Source of the DNA: a virus
IMG/VR virus record: IMGVR_UViG_3300043395_002432
Coordinates: 62,001-126,000 of that record
Strand: one strand, 5' to 3'
Length of the DNA: 64,000 nucleotides
Shown: piece by piece, positions 1 through 8,384 of the stretch
Layout: the number at the start of each line of letters is the position of its first letter
Numbering within the stretch: position 1 is the stretch's first letter
Position numbers and translations under genes: made by a program
Notes under the pieces: generated by a model
What the model saw: only the letters and a program-made list of their open reading frames with translations
The model's database searches: none
What the model was told of the DNA's origin: nothing

Positions 1-644
1 GCCTTCGCACGAAGGATCTTCGCAGAGGCAAGCGCGTCCTGCGCGAGGGCGTTGAGACGATCACGCGCCTCCTCGAACGGGTCGACGATGTTGGTGATGG
101 CAAGGAGCAGACGCTTCTTGGTGAAGGCCGCGTCAATGACGGGCTTCTTCTTGTCCACGGCAGCAGCCAGAGCGGCGTCGCTGGACACCGACCTCGGCTT
201 CCCTGGCGCATCTTGGAGCATGAGCGCCTCAGGGCTGAGCGCGTAGATCGGCTTCATGGCCGAAGCGAAGCTCCCCTGCGTCTTCGTCTTGATCTCCCTG
301 GCTGCCGCCTCCAGCCCCTCCGCGAAGGCGATCAGTTGCTTGCGGCTCAGATCCTCCAGCGGGATTCCCATGAAGTCAGTCGGAAGCCCAGACCCCTTGT
401 TCTTCGCAACCACCGCCTCAGTGTCCTTGTGCCGCTCGTTCTCGCGCTTGGCAGCCGCCTCCGGGGCGTCAGGATCGAAGGAACCGGGCGGATCGTCAGC
501 CTGCTTGAACGCCTCCTCGACCTCCTCCTCCTCGTCCTCCTCGCCACCAACGTCGTCCAGATCCACCTCCTCGCTCTCAGGATCTTCCCCGCATGTGCCG
601 TCGCACATAGCGCATTCTGCCAGATTCAGTACGCGATTCGACAT
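1..644 (-). CDS. Uncharacterised acidic protein (N-terminal part, runs off the left edge)
   Basis: An open minus-strand frame of at least 214 codons starts at ATG 644 behind a strong AGGAGG ribosome site and runs off the window. The N-terminus has cysteines (CAMC, GTCGED) followed by a run of Glu and Asp at about residues 20-45, then an alanine- and lysine-rich helical region. It is the last gene of the virion cluster and follows a tail tube paralogue, so a tail or baseplate role is possible. I do not recognise the family. Confidence 0.7.
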   Translation of the reverse strand, partial: MSNRVLNLAECAMCDGTCGEDPESEEVDLDDVGGEEDEEEEVEEAFKQADDPPGSFDPDAPEAAAKRENERHKDTEAVVAKNKGSGLPTDFMGIPLEDLSRKQLIAFAEGLEAAAREIKTKTQGSFASAMKPIYALSPEALMLQDAPGKPRSVSSDAALAAAVDKKKPVIDAAFTKKRLLLAITNIVDPFEEARDRLNALAQDALASAKILRAK

Positions 645-689
645 GACCGTATCCTCCTGAAGGAGCATAGACAGGAATGGGGCTTTTCG

Positions 690-1238
690 TCAAACCAACG
701 CACCAGCAGCCACCTCCGTAAAGGCATGCGGCTGCACCGTGAGCGAAAGCATCGTAATATCCCCAGAAGAAGCGTCCAAATCCCCTGGAGTGTAATTCGT
801 CGGAATACAGTCCCACAAGATCCATGAACGCGCAGGCAGCTTGGTGACCCCTGGGATCGGAACACCAACAGAGAGGCTCCCGCCCAAGCCAAACGGAAGC
901 TGGTTCCCAGGCATGAGCTGGATCACCAAGAGGTTCCTGCGAAATTGATCGATCCCATTGATCGAACGCTCGACCCAACGGTAAAAGTCCGTGTCGTCCG
1001 CACGCGCTCCGCGCTCGAACGTCACAGGATTGACTTGCGCCCCCGTGACGTAAGGGGTGGAGTAGTGACTGTTCAGGGGGCGATTCTGCTCGGTCTCGAC
1101 CTCCAGTCCGATCCCCGAGACGCGAGCGCAGCCGATGGAGGGCATCAGCACGAAGAAGGGGGGATTGAGGTTCGGGCTGATATCGCAGACCACGAAGCGA
1201 AATCCACCAATGTGATCCCGCCAACGCTCTCTTGGCAT
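690..1238 (-). CDS. Tail tube-like protein (gp19 family, paralogue 1)
   Basis: This 182-residue protein fits the T4 gp19/phage tail tube family. It has the VSGIGLEVETEQ strand pair, the NPVTFERGA motif before a helix (DFYRWVERSI), the RRNLLVIQL strand and the late pattern P-x-D-L-D-A before the C-terminal strands. Family members form hexameric rings inside the contractile sheath. A second gp19-like protein lies at 2360-2854, so one is probably the main tube and the other a tube-end or minor ring protein. The ATG has a GGAGGAG ribosome site directly after the palindrome at 1250-1263. Confidence 0.85.
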   Translation of the reverse strand: MPRERWRDHIGGFRFVVCDISPNLNPPFFVLMPSIGCARVSGIGLEVETEQNRPLNSHYSTPYVTGAQVNPVTFERGARADDTDFYRWVERSINGIDQFRRNLLVIQLMPGNQLPFGLGGSLSVGVPIPGVTKLPARSWILWDCIPTNYTPGDLDASSGDITMLSLTVQPHAFTEVAAGALV

Positions 1239-1263
1239 TCGCTCCTCCGCGAATTCGAATTCG

Positions 1264-1719
1264 TTAGGCCGGGGTCGTCACCCACGAGTCGCCGTCCCGT
1301 GCCACGGGAATCCCCGCGAGCCGCAGCGCCCTCCGAACCTCCTCCGTCGACACCAAGTCCGAAACGACGACCGAGATCTGCATGCGCTTCTCGCCCGCGT
1401 CGGAGTCCTCGATGGAGAGGTCAGCCTCCTTCCCGATGCGGATTCCGTCCGTCTGGTAGAAACGCACCGTAGCCGAAAGATCCCGCACGACCTTCTCGAT
1501 CTTCAGCGCGCTGCCCCAGAGTGAATCCATCTGGTGCGAGAGCGAACGAACTGTCACAGGAAGGAGCATCCGGGCGCGAAGGATGATCTCCGTCCCAGGC
1601 ATGGAGGAATGCCTGCTCGTCTCGCTCCAGGGACGCACCAAGTACTCCCGAACTACACGCCCAGGGGTCACGTCCTCGTCGAGGGAAATCTCTTGCAGCC
1701 GAAGGAGAAGGTCGCGCAT
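1264..1719 (-). CDS. Uncharacterised protein between tail genes
   Basis: The protein has 151 residues. I chose ATG 1719 because AAGAGGAA lies at the right distance; longer starts lack a site. The N-terminus, MRDLLLRLQE, resembles the short basic-hydrophobic tags ending in L-x-E seen on several other genes here and could be a prohead-protease substrate. The rest looks alpha/beta with no motif I recognise. It lies between the 2H phosphoesterase and a tail tube gene and is probably cotranscribed with both. Confidence 0.65.
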   Translation of the reverse strand: MRDLLLRLQEISLDEDVTPGRVVREYLVRPWSETSRHSSMPGTEIILRARMLLPVTVRSLSHQMDSLWGSALKIEKVVRDLSATVRFYQTDGIRIGKEADLSIEDSDAGEKRMQISVVVSDLVSTEEVRRALRLAGIPVARDGDSWVTTPA

Positions 1720-1772
1720 CAGGGTTCCTCTTGAGAGGGGAATTACACCAAAAGCAACTCCTGCCAAGATTC

Positions 1773-2360
1773 CTACACCAAGTCCTCACGACTCGCCTGA
1801 TCGATGGAGACGTGATTCACGACCAATGAGACGTTGCGGATCGGGATTGTGCGGTTCAATGGCGGAAGGTTTCGGATCTTTCCCTTCACGTCGTCATTCA
1901 ATGCGCCCGAGGGAAGGTAGCCAAGCGTCAGGTGCGGCCTGTACCGCAAGTACTGCTTCGAGACGTTTAGCGGATTGAACGCATGCACAAGCGCCATGTG
2001 GAGCGCATGCAGGTACGCAGAGGACACCGTGAGGATGATCGGGTTCGGCTTGCCCGCAGGCGCGTCGAACCACGAAATCGAATGCACCAAGAGGTCTCGC
2101 GGCTCAAGAAGGAGCGCAGGACGAAGGCTCTGGATCGCCTCTCGAAAGGCTTTGGTGTACGCCTCGACGTCCACACCCATGAGCGAATCCTTCGCGTAGT
2201 AGAGCGTCACATGCGCCCGCTCCCCGTCACTCTCGAGCGCAGGAAGGTTCCGCCACAACGAAAGCGCCTCCGAACGAAACCGCTCGTCGACGTATGACCC
2301 CACGAAGACGCTGTCCTCGGGCGTCAGGCTCGCCTCAAGCAGCTCGCGGAGAAGGCGCAT
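1773..2360 (-). CDS. 2H phosphoesterase (LigT / 2'-5' RNA ligase-like fold)
   Basis: This 195-residue protein has the two H-x-T signatures of the 2H superfamily: HVT at residues 50-52 and HLT at 143-145, each on a predicted strand and separated by about 90 residues. 2H enzymes hydrolyse 2',3'-cyclic or other cyclic phosphodiesters; the phage member Acb1 (T4 gp57B) degrades CBASS cyclic nucleotides. The N-terminus MRLLRELLEA matches an L-x-E prohead-protease site, so the enzyme may be packaged. ATG 2360 overlaps the tube gene stop by one base (TGATG). The 2H assignment is firm; substrate and packaging are inferred. Confidence 0.8.
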   Translation of the reverse strand: MRLLRELLEASLTPEDSVFVGSYVDERFRSEALSLWRNLPALESDGERAHVTLYYAKDSLMGVDVEAYTKAFREAIQSLRPALLLEPRDLLVHSISWFDAPAGKPNPIILTVSSAYLHALHMALVHAFNPLNVSKQYLRYRPHLTLGYLPSGALNDDVKGKIRNLPPLNRTIPIRNVSLVVNHVSIDQASREDLV

Positions 2361-2854
2361 CACTCACTCGGAAGGAATTGCTCAATGCTCTCGCAAGCAA
2401 TCGTCAACTCCGCCACGGAGACGTCCGCCGAAGTCGCGTCCAGATCCCCACCCGGCTTCATCTCGGTCGGAAACGCCTCGTAGCACACATAGCGACGGGC
2501 CTTGTTCCGATCCCACACCCCATTGGTCTTTCCGTCGCGGGGGAACTGGTAGATCGTCACGTCCGCACGATACTCGTCCCCATTCACCACGCGCATCATC
2601 CAGTCGTAGAACGCCGAAGAACGCTTGGCGATCCCCTTGTTCAGCGTCACGTCCCCGACCGTGGGCGCACCTGGGTACTTCTTGGTGTACGTGTCCGTAC
2701 CCTCCTTGTACTCCACGGGGTCAATCGAGATGTTCGGAATCGAGCAATTCTGAAAGCCCCCCTGAGGCTCAGTCGGCTCCATCCCATAGCCGTTATTGGT
2801 GACGACCTGAAACCGATGCCCCTGCATGAGGTCGGTGGCTTGCGCTCGCGGCAT
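2360..2854 (-). CDS. Tail tube protein (gp19 family, paralogue 2)
   Basis: This 164-residue protein has the full tail tube pattern: GFQNCSIPNISIDPVEYKEG near the N-terminus, VTLNKGIAKRSSAFYDWM, the ADVTIYQF strand, then GGDLDATSADVSVAELTIA. It aligns in layout with the paralogue at 690-1238. Its length and better fit to gp19 make it my candidate for the main tube subunit. It is two genes downstream of the sheath, the usual sheath-then-tube order. A ribosome site AGAAGGGG precedes ATG 2854. Confidence 0.88.
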   Translation of the reverse strand: MPRAQATDLMQGHRFQVVTNNGYGMEPTEPQGGFQNCSIPNISIDPVEYKEGTDTYTKKYPGAPTVGDVTLNKGIAKRSSAFYDWMMRVVNGDEYRADVTIYQFPRDGKTNGVWDRNKARRYVCYEAFPTEMKPGGDLDATSADVSVAELTIACESIEQFLPSE

Positions 2855-2901
2855 GCGTTTCCCCTTCTCTTAGGGTTGCTTACTCGGGTACGCCAGGAAA
2901 A

Positions 2902-3492
2902 TCACGAACTCACGACAGGGCTTACCGAAATCTCAAGAACGCCAGCACCCGTGAGCGCCACCGCAGTTGCGCCGTCCGAAGCCACCACCTTGAGCTTCCA
3001 GCCAGAAGGAACGTGCATCTCATCCTGATTGTCGAAGATCAGGATCTGATCACTCTCAACCTCCCGAAGAAGGATCTCGACCCCAGATCCCCCCCACTCC
3101 GTCTGCTCGGCGGAAGGGGACACCTCCTTCGAGACGAATCCAGGCGTGGCGTTGGTGCTGTAGAACGGGTCAGTGAAGTCCACCGCATACACACGAATCC
3201 ACGTCGCCCCAGGAAACCTCCCCATGAGGCTCGTAATCTTCCAGTGCGGCCACTTCGTGAGAGGCCAATCCGGTAGGACGTCCTTAGGCTTCACCCCCTC
3301 AAGAAAGCCGTAATTCAAGTCGACCAGCCCCCCGGTGATCGCCCCAGACCCAGCGGCAGGCCGACTCCAGAGTTTCCCACCAACAAGCGTCTGAACCACG
3401 TCGTCAGCCGCTGGGCCATACTCCGTGCCGTCCACCGTGTCGTCGACGCGGAAGCTGTAGCGAAACATGTGCGGAATCTTGCTCAACGCCAT
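2902..3492 (-). CDS. Probable virion protein, unknown
   Basis: The protein has 196 residues and is rich in beta-forming residues, Gly and Trp, with no signal peptide or membrane segment. It starts at ATG 3492 after GAGAGG. It lies between the sheath and tube genes in the late cluster, so a tail or neck component is likely. I recognise no catalytic motif. Confidence 0.7.
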   Translation of the reverse strand: MALSKIPHMFRYSFRVDDTVDGTEYGPAADDVVQTLVGGKLWSRPAAGSGAITGGLVDLNYGFLEGVKPKDVLPDWPLTKWPHWKITSLMGRFPGATWIRVYAVDFTDPFYSTNATPGFVSKEVSPSAEQTEWGGSGVEILLREVESDQILIFDNQDEMHVPSGWKLKVVASDGATAVALTGAGVLEISVSPVVSS

Positions 3493-3529
3493 GTGTACCT
3501 CTCGCTCCTCATAGCCGCCTTCGCAGACG

Positions 3530-3559
3530 AAGCAAAGAAGGCAGGGTCTGCCCTGCCTC
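3530..3559 (-). terminator. Intrinsic terminator
   Basis: On the minus strand an 8-bp stem AGGCAGGG/CCCTGCCT with a CAGA loop is followed by TTCTTTGCTT. It lies after the 13-bp tandem repeats and before the gene starting at 3492, so it may act as an attenuator or partial terminator. Confidence 0.7.
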
Positions 3560-3564
3560 CTTCG

Positions 3565-3603
3565 TGCCTTCGTGGCGTGCCTTCGTGGCGTGCCTTCGTG
3601 GCG
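3565..3603. repeat. Three exact tandem copies of a 13-bp unit
   Basis: The unit TGCCTTCGTGGCG is repeated three times without a mismatch, with a partial copy on the left. It fills the gap between the small gene at 3613-3804 and the terminator at 3530. Confidence 0.95.
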
Positions 3604-3612
3604 TGCTTGGTG

Positions 3613-3804
3613 CTACTTCTTCAGGCTGTTGATCAGCTCAATCGAGCTGGGATGCAGCAAGTAGAGCGGATCGTTCACCCCGTCGAAACGGGCGTCAATG
3701 TGCCGCGAAAGCTCACCGACCGCAATGGTCGCCGCCTGAATCGCAGCGAGCTGCTCCCGCTTGTGGGCGTCCTGAGCTGCCTTGAGTGCGTCATTGTCTG
3801 CCAT
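3613..3804 (-). CDS. Small helical protein, unknown
   Basis: This 63-residue protein is predicted mostly alpha-helical (alanine-rich, with a DAHKREQLAAIQAA segment). It is preceded by GAGGAG and lies immediately downstream of the sheath gene, inside the tail operon. Function unknown; a small tail chaperone or structural peptide would fit the position, but nothing in the sequence proves it. Confidence 0.6.
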   Translation of the reverse strand: MADNDALKAAQDAHKREQLAAIQAATIAVGELSRHIDARFDGVNDPLYLLHPSSIELINSLKK

Positions 3805-3857
3805 TTGATTCTCCTCGATGCTCCTGTGGGTAACTCAGGCACCAAGATCGAGCCAAC

Positions 3858-3875
3858 GACGAAGTCGAATTCGTC
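3858..3875. repeat. TTCGAA-type palindrome after the sheath stop
   Basis: GACGAAGTCGAATTCGTC has 6-bp perfect arms and overlaps the sheath stop codon. It is one copy of the dispersed palindrome family. Confidence 0.85.
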
Positions 3876-6252
3876 AGCTCGTCGAGCTGCCCGCTCCCTG
3901 CAGCCCGACGCGAGCCACGATGAACTCAGCCGCCGCATTCGGACGGAACCGAACGTCAGCCGTCAACCGACCCTGCGCCACCTCCGCTGCCGGGTTGTTG
4001 CTGTCGTTGCAGATCACCGAGTAGCCCTCCGCAGCCGACGCCCCGTAGAACCAGCCCAGGTTCCGCAGCCGCTCCATGTACGAGGTGATCTCCAACGTGA
4101 TCTGCGAGCGCAGCGCAGGAGTGTTCGGCTCAAACACCTTCGGCAGCAGGATCTGCCGCATGTTCAGCTTCACCACCGCAAGCATGCGCGCCACATGGAT
4201 CATGCCGTAGTCCCCGTTCCGCTCCATCGTGTTCGCACCAAAGACCACAGGATCTTGGTACTGCGCCAGATACCGAATCACGTTGATCTGGTGCGACCGA
4301 AGCTGCCCAGCCTCCGCGTCCGAGACCTCATACGCAAGCTGCACCACCAAGGACAACCGCCCGTCCGCCACACCGGCAGGAGCCTTCATCGCACCACGCG
4401 CAGAATCCGTCCGCGAGATCACACCAGCCGCATGGAATACCGGAGGGAGCAGCCGAGAGCGATTCGTCGCCGGATCAATCACGTACTTCCAGGGCCAGTA
4501 CATATGGCCCTCAAGCGCCTCAGGGCGGTTCACCTGACGCTTGTACGCAATCGCTTGCGTCGGCGTATACCCCGAAGGCGGGCAGATCACCGCAAACCGA
4601 TCCGTGTTCTCCCGAGCGTGACAGTAGTCCAGCAACGCCTGATCCACCGCCTTCACCCCGGTGAAGTCAGGGAAGATCACCATCAGCACCTCATTCAACC
4701 GCTCCGTCGCGTAGATGCCCTTCCGATCCGCCTGGATCGCCGTCCCGATCACCTCCGCACTGGTGATCGCGCTCCCGTCGTCCCCACCAGAGAGCCGCAA
4801 CGTCCAGGGGCTGGAGGCGTCGTTCACGGGAGCAGCGAAGTAGACCGCGCTGATCGCCCCCCCGTCCTTCACCTCCGCCTCGAACGTCAACGAGAACTCC
4901 CCCGTCGTGTAGTCAATCGTCCCCGTGCCGTCGCCAGTGAACCCACCAAAGCCGTCGTCCGTCAACGTCATGGTGCTGTCGTCCGACTCCTTCAACGCCG
5001 TGAACACCAAGGAGCCAGAGTAGACCGCATTCGAGAGCGTCCCCGCAAACTCCAGCGTCGCCCCGTCTCCAGCCAACGCCGTCCCCGCGTCGCCTGCAGC
5101 ATCCTCCTCCACCGAGACCCCTGAAAGCTCCGAAGGAACCCCAGCGTGGATCTCCGTCACCGAGAAGTACTCAGAGCCGTTCGTGGCGTCATTCAGGACG
5201 TTCACGATGTAGTTCTCGCTGTCCGTGTTGTCGGTCAGCGACACCAAGAACGTCTCCGCCACCGCCCACGAGCCGTTCGCGTCCAACACCTCCACCACCA
5301 AGTTCCACCGCGTGAACGACGCCGAATCCGCATCCTCGTAGCCCTCCAACCCAGAGAGCTTGATCCGGCAGTCATTCCCATACGCACCAACGTGATCCAT
5401 CGTCAGAAGGAAGAGCTTCTTGCGGTACACCACAGAGACCACGTAGTCGTCCGCAGGCGCATTCGAGAACGTCACCGCAAGCGCCCCGGTCGTGTAGTTG
5501 ATCGACCCCGTCGCCCCACTCTGGAGCGCGCCTTCACCGTCGTCCGTCACCGTGATCTCAGGCCCGTAGTACCGATACGTCGCCGTGATCGCCGTCGACG
5601 CCCCAGGAAGATCGCCAGTCAGGTCAATGTAGATCTCACCCGTCGTCCGGTTCAAGGTGGTGTTCTCAGGCGTCCCGTCCCCCTCAACAGAGCCGTCCGC
5701 CGCAATCGTCTGAGACTTCGCAACGCCACCAGACGTCCACTCGATCAGGACGTCCCCCGTCGTCACCCCAGGGTGCGCCAAGGTGCCAGAGAACGCCGCA
5801 TCCCCACCAGCGTCCGAATCCAGAACCTCGTCTGTCACCAAGAGCGCACGCTGGTACACGATCTCAAGACTCCCAGGGAGGATCGGCACGCCAGCCAACG
5901 TCTTGCTCCCCGTCGTGTCCGAACCATCCCCCGTCATGAGCGTCTCCGTCACCTCCGTCGAGATGTACGCAGTCGCCGCCACAGCGTCGTCAGACGCCAC
6001 CCGCACCACCACCAAGCGCGAGCCACCGTTCTGGAAGAAGACATACGCAGCCAGCGGAGCCGTCAACGTGGTGCTGAAGGTGCCAAAGACCCGCTGAAAC
6101 TCCTCCCACGAAGTGATCACCGTAGGAGTATTCAGCGGCCCCTTCGGCGTCGCCCCAATCAAGGCCAACCCCGAAGTCGAAACCGCCGTCGAGACCGCCT
6201 GGGCCAACGGTACTGTCAAGGTGCGAACGCCCGGTGTGTTCGAAGCAGGCAT
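3874..6252 (-). CDS. Contractile tail sheath protein (gp18-like) with beta-module insertions
   Basis: This 792-residue protein is the tail sheath. The N-terminal region has the sheath pattern (SGLALIGATPKGPLNTP, then a strand-rich segment ending RLVVVRVAS). The last 300 residues have the conserved domain around GHMYWPWKYVIDPATN and the terminal handshake region. Between them, at about residues 153-228, 229-279 and 401-474, are three copies of a beta module ending in the pattern G-x-I-x-Y-x-T-G, x-TF, Y. One copy also occurs in the capsid protein. Two bipartite elements lie upstream at 6436-6640, consistent with strong late expression. Confidence 0.95.
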   Translation of the reverse strand: MPASNTPGVRTLTVPLAQAVSTAVSTSGLALIGATPKGPLNTPTVITSWEEFQRVFGTFSTTLTAPLAAYVFFQNGGSRLVVVRVASDDAVAATAYISTEVTETLMTGDGSDTTGSKTLAGVPILPGSLEIVYQRALLVTDEVLDSDAGGDAAFSGTLAHPGVTTGDVLIEWTSGGVAKSQTIAADGSVEGDGTPENTTLNRTTGEIYIDLTGDLPGASTAITATYRYYGPEITVTDDGEGALQSGATGSINYTTGALAVTFSNAPADDYVVSVVYRKKLFLLTMDHVGAYGNDCRIKLSGLEGYEDADSASFTRWNLVVEVLDANGSWAVAETFLVSLTDNTDSENYIVNVLNDATNGSEYFSVTEIHAGVPSELSGVSVEEDAAGDAGTALAGDGATLEFAGTLSNAVYSGSLVFTALKESDDSTMTLTDDGFGGFTGDGTGTIDYTTGEFSLTFEAEVKDGGAISAVYFAAPVNDASSPWTLRLSGGDDGSAITSAEVIGTAIQADRKGIYATERLNEVLMVIFPDFTGVKAVDQALLDYCHARENTDRFAVICPPSGYTPTQAIAYKRQVNRPEALEGHMYWPWKYVIDPATNRSRLLPPVFHAAGVISRTDSARGAMKAPAGVADGRLSLVVQLAYEVSDAEAGQLRSHQINVIRYLAQYQDPVVFGANTMERNGDYGMIHVARMLAVVKLNMRQILLPKVFEPNTPALRSQITLEITSYMERLRNLGWFYGASAAEGYSVICNDSNNPAAEVAQGRLTADVRFRPNAAAEFIVARVGLQGAGSSTS

Positions 6253-6316
6253 GCTCTTAGATCCTCACGCTAAGATCGCCTTTACCCGACGAGAGCCAAA
6301 AAGCAAACCCAGCCGA

Positions 6317-6330
6317 CGAAGTCGAATTCG
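6317..6330. repeat. TTCGAA-type palindrome in the sheath leader
   Basis: CGAAGTCGAATTCG lies between the bipartite elements and the sheath start, about 65 bases upstream of the ATG. This copy is not at a gene end. Confidence 0.8.
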
Positions 6331-6435
6331 CTGCCGCAGGAAATTTTCGAAGAGCTTCGAATGCGGTCTGCACCAAGACCTCGAATGCGGCTGTGGGAGG
6401 GGTTGGGGAGGGTGAGGAGACCACCGCCGCTATAA

Positions 6436-6497
6436 GAGTGTCTTAGTTCGGGAAAACTTTGACCGCGATCAACGCCAGTTTTCAGATCGTACTTTCG
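6436..6497 (-). promoter_or_regulatory. Bipartite element copy 1 (candidate phage promoter)
   Basis: On the minus strand CGAAAGTACGATCTGAAA is followed after 25 bases by TTCCCGAACTAAGACACTC and then TTATAG. It is closest to the sheath gene and is a near-perfect copy. Confidence 0.75.
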
Positions 6498-6575
6498 GAC
6501 GACACGCACGGCGAGGAGAGCCGACCGACGCGAGCGGGAGGAGCGGCCCGCCGAAGCCCCGACAGCCCGAGTAAG

Positions 6576-6640
6576 GAGTGTCTTAGTTCGGGAAGACGAA
6601 ACCTGGGAACAAGGCCAGATTTCAGAGCCTACCGATTCCC
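6576..6640 (-). promoter_or_regulatory. Bipartite element copy 2
   Basis: The proximal block TTCCCGAACTAAGACACTC is perfect and the 25-base gap is kept. The distal block is degenerate and overlaps the stop codon of the gene ending at 6622. Confidence 0.65.
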
Positions 6641-7314
6641 GAGGACGGAGGGGACGACACAGCTCGATGCACTAAGGTCGGAGAGATGTCGTACTCCCCA
6701 CGAATCGAGACCGAGATGCTCCTCTTCACCTCTCGCACGGAGAGGTCTGGGTACTGAAGCTCAATCGGCACCTCATCCACCGACCCGTCATAGGTGCGCT
6801 CCTCGTCCTCCGCGTCGTACACCTTGAGCGAGAAGCCATCGAGCAGGAATCGCTGGAGGAGGTACACCCACAGGAGCTTCGCCTCCCGACGAGCCGACGA
6901 ACCTCGGGCGACGACGTCGATCCGATACGAAAACTTCCTCGGGTGCGAGAGCGGCTGAACCTCCAAGAAGTCCGCCCCAGTCCGCGTGGTGCCGTCAGCG
7001 AATTCGACTTCGGTGAAGCTCGTCTGCGGCGCGGGCCGAATGTCCTGCACCGCTAAGCCCACGAAGCGCTGCTCATCTGGCTCGTCCGAAGTCAGCGTTA
7101 CCGCGACATGCGGGTAGAACTTCGCACCAAAGCTCTGCTCCCCCCCCGAGAAGTAGACAGGGACGTGGCCCTTGTACTCCGCCACACCGCGAACGCCCTC
7201 CACCACGAGCGCGTACTCCTCTCGCGCCTGATCGCCCTCACCAAGCAAAATCAGCACAGGCTCCATATGCTCAATGATGGCCCGATCAAAATGCTCGATC
7301 TCGATTCGACTCAT
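6622..7314 (-). CDS. Probable neck or tail-completion protein
   Basis: The protein has 230 residues and starts at ATG 7314 after GAGGTGAG. It looks beta-rich with an alpha/beta C-terminal half and no enzymatic motif. It lies directly upstream of the sheath gene, where T4 has its connector and completion genes, so a head-tail joining role is likely by position. An intragenic palindrome copy (6999-7012) encodes EVEFAD. Confidence 0.7.
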   Translation of the reverse strand: MSRIEIEHFDRAIIEHMEPVLILLGEGDQAREEYALVVEGVRGVAEYKGHVPVYFSGGEQSFGAKFYPHVAVTLTSDEPDEQRFVGLAVQDIRPAPQTSFTEVEFADGTTRTGADFLEVQPLSHPRKFSYRIDVVARGSSARREAKLLWVYLLQRFLLDGFSLKVYDAEDEERTYDGSVDEVPIELQYPDLSVREVKRSISVSIRGEYDISPTLVHRAVSSPPSSGIGRL

Positions 7315-7317
7315 GGC

Positions 7318-8103
7318 TCACCTCTTGCGAAATGCCTTTCGCTCGATCCCCTCCGTGAATCCCTCCATCGTCTCTGGGTTCTCAATGTCGCCCCGAGGAG
7401 GCTTCACAGATCGAATCTTGCTCCCGGTCAGGATCGCTTTTCGCTGCGCTTTCATCTCCTGCACGATGTACGCCTTCATCTCTTTCAGCGCACTTGACCA
7501 GACGTCGACCGCCTTCCCTCCGACGCCGTACTCCTCCCGAAGGGCTTCGAAGGCTAAGTCCGTTGGGGCGTCGACCAGCGCGTATCGCTGAGCAGGCATG
7601 AAGCGAATGGCCCGATCCAGCCTCTTGGGATCAAGCTCATCCGCCTCCGTGATCCAGCCCGCTTGCACCAAGAGGTGCGCTTGCTTCTTCAGCGCCTTCA
7701 CCGCCCCCTCGTACTCGTCAGGAGTGACCCGACGAAGGACGCCCTTCCCAGAGGCGAGGAGCGGGGCCGGGATCGCCTCAAGGGGAATTGGCCCAAGCAC
7801 AGAGAGATCCCGCACCAAGCCTGACGGCCCTTCCAAGAGCATTACCCACATGCCCCGATCCTGATCCGAGAGGACGCGCTTCTCCTCAGGCAGGACGACT
7901 GCATACCAGTCCCTCGTCCAGATCAGCTCAAGCCGGTCGTAGTCCAGGCTGGAGCGCGCTCCAGCAGCCTTCAGCCGCCGAACGAGCCGCCAGAGCGCAT
8001 TCTGCACAATGGAGGCGACCTGCTTCTGAACGAACGCCTCGTCTGCTTGCGCGAGCCGCTTCAGCACCTTCTTGGTGGCCCCAGATGGCTTCGCCCCGAT
8101 CAC
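7318..8103 (-). CDS. Uncharacterised protein of the neck gene block
   Basis: The protein has 261 residues and appears to start with GTG at 8103, overlapping the stop of the preceding gene. It is rich in Arg, Lys and Glu, with helical N- and C-terminal parts and a strand-rich centre (WTRDWYAVVLPEEKR). No family is recognised. The tight coupling suggests a structural or assembly role. Confidence 0.68.
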   Translation of the reverse strand: MIGAKPSGATKKVLKRLAQADEAFVQKQVASIVQNALWRLVRRLKAAGARSSLDYDRLELIWTRDWYAVVLPEEKRVLSDQDRGMWVMLLEGPSGLVRDLSVLGPIPLEAIPAPLLASGKGVLRRVTPDEYEGAVKALKKQAHLLVQAGWITEADELDPKRLDRAIRFMPAQRYALVDAPTDLAFEALREEYGVGGKAVDVWSSALKEMKAYIVQEMKAQRKAILTGSKIRSVKPPRGDIENPETMEGFTEGIERKAFRKR

Positions 8104-8384
8104 TTCTTGACCAAGAAGGTCTCAGGACGATCCAGCCGTTCGGCACCAAGCGACTGAATCCACTCAAGGTGCTTCGCACAGACCCCGAAGAGGGCGGACG
8201 AGGGGGCTTGCGCTTGGAGCATGGCCACAGGCGGATCGCCGCAGACGAAGCAATGCCGGTGGAGGTCAATGTCGCTCACCCGACATGGGAACGATCCCCC
8301 CCGGACGGGGCCACTACAGGGACGCCCGCAAGGCTTCCCTTCCTCTTGGTGCCAACGACAGGTCTGGCAGGCGAATGCCAACAT
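8100..8384 (-). CDS. Cysteine-rich zinc-finger-like protein
   Basis: This 94-residue protein starts at ATG 8384, overlapping the previous stop by one base (TGATG). It has four cysteine clusters: CQTC, CGRPC, a histidine-rich CFVC segment and a late GVC, so it probably binds one or two zinc ions. It lies in the neck gene block. Function unknown; a small assembly factor or nucleic-acid-binding protein are options. Confidence 0.65.
   Translation of the reverse strand: MLAFACQTCRWHQEEGKPCGRPCSGPVRGGSFPCRVSDIDLHRHCFVCGDPPVAMLQAQAPSSALFGVCAKHLEWIQSLGAERLDRPETFLVKK

Larger units (their letters stand above)
6253..6621 (-). promoter_or_regulatory. Leader and promoter region of the sheath gene
   Basis: This stretch of about 370 bases has no convincing gene. 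It holds a palindrome (6317-6330), TTATAG at 6430-6435 and two copies of the bipartite element, the right-hand one overlapping the stop of the upstream gene. It should contain the sheath gene promoter and a leader of about 180 bases. Confidence 0.65.
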
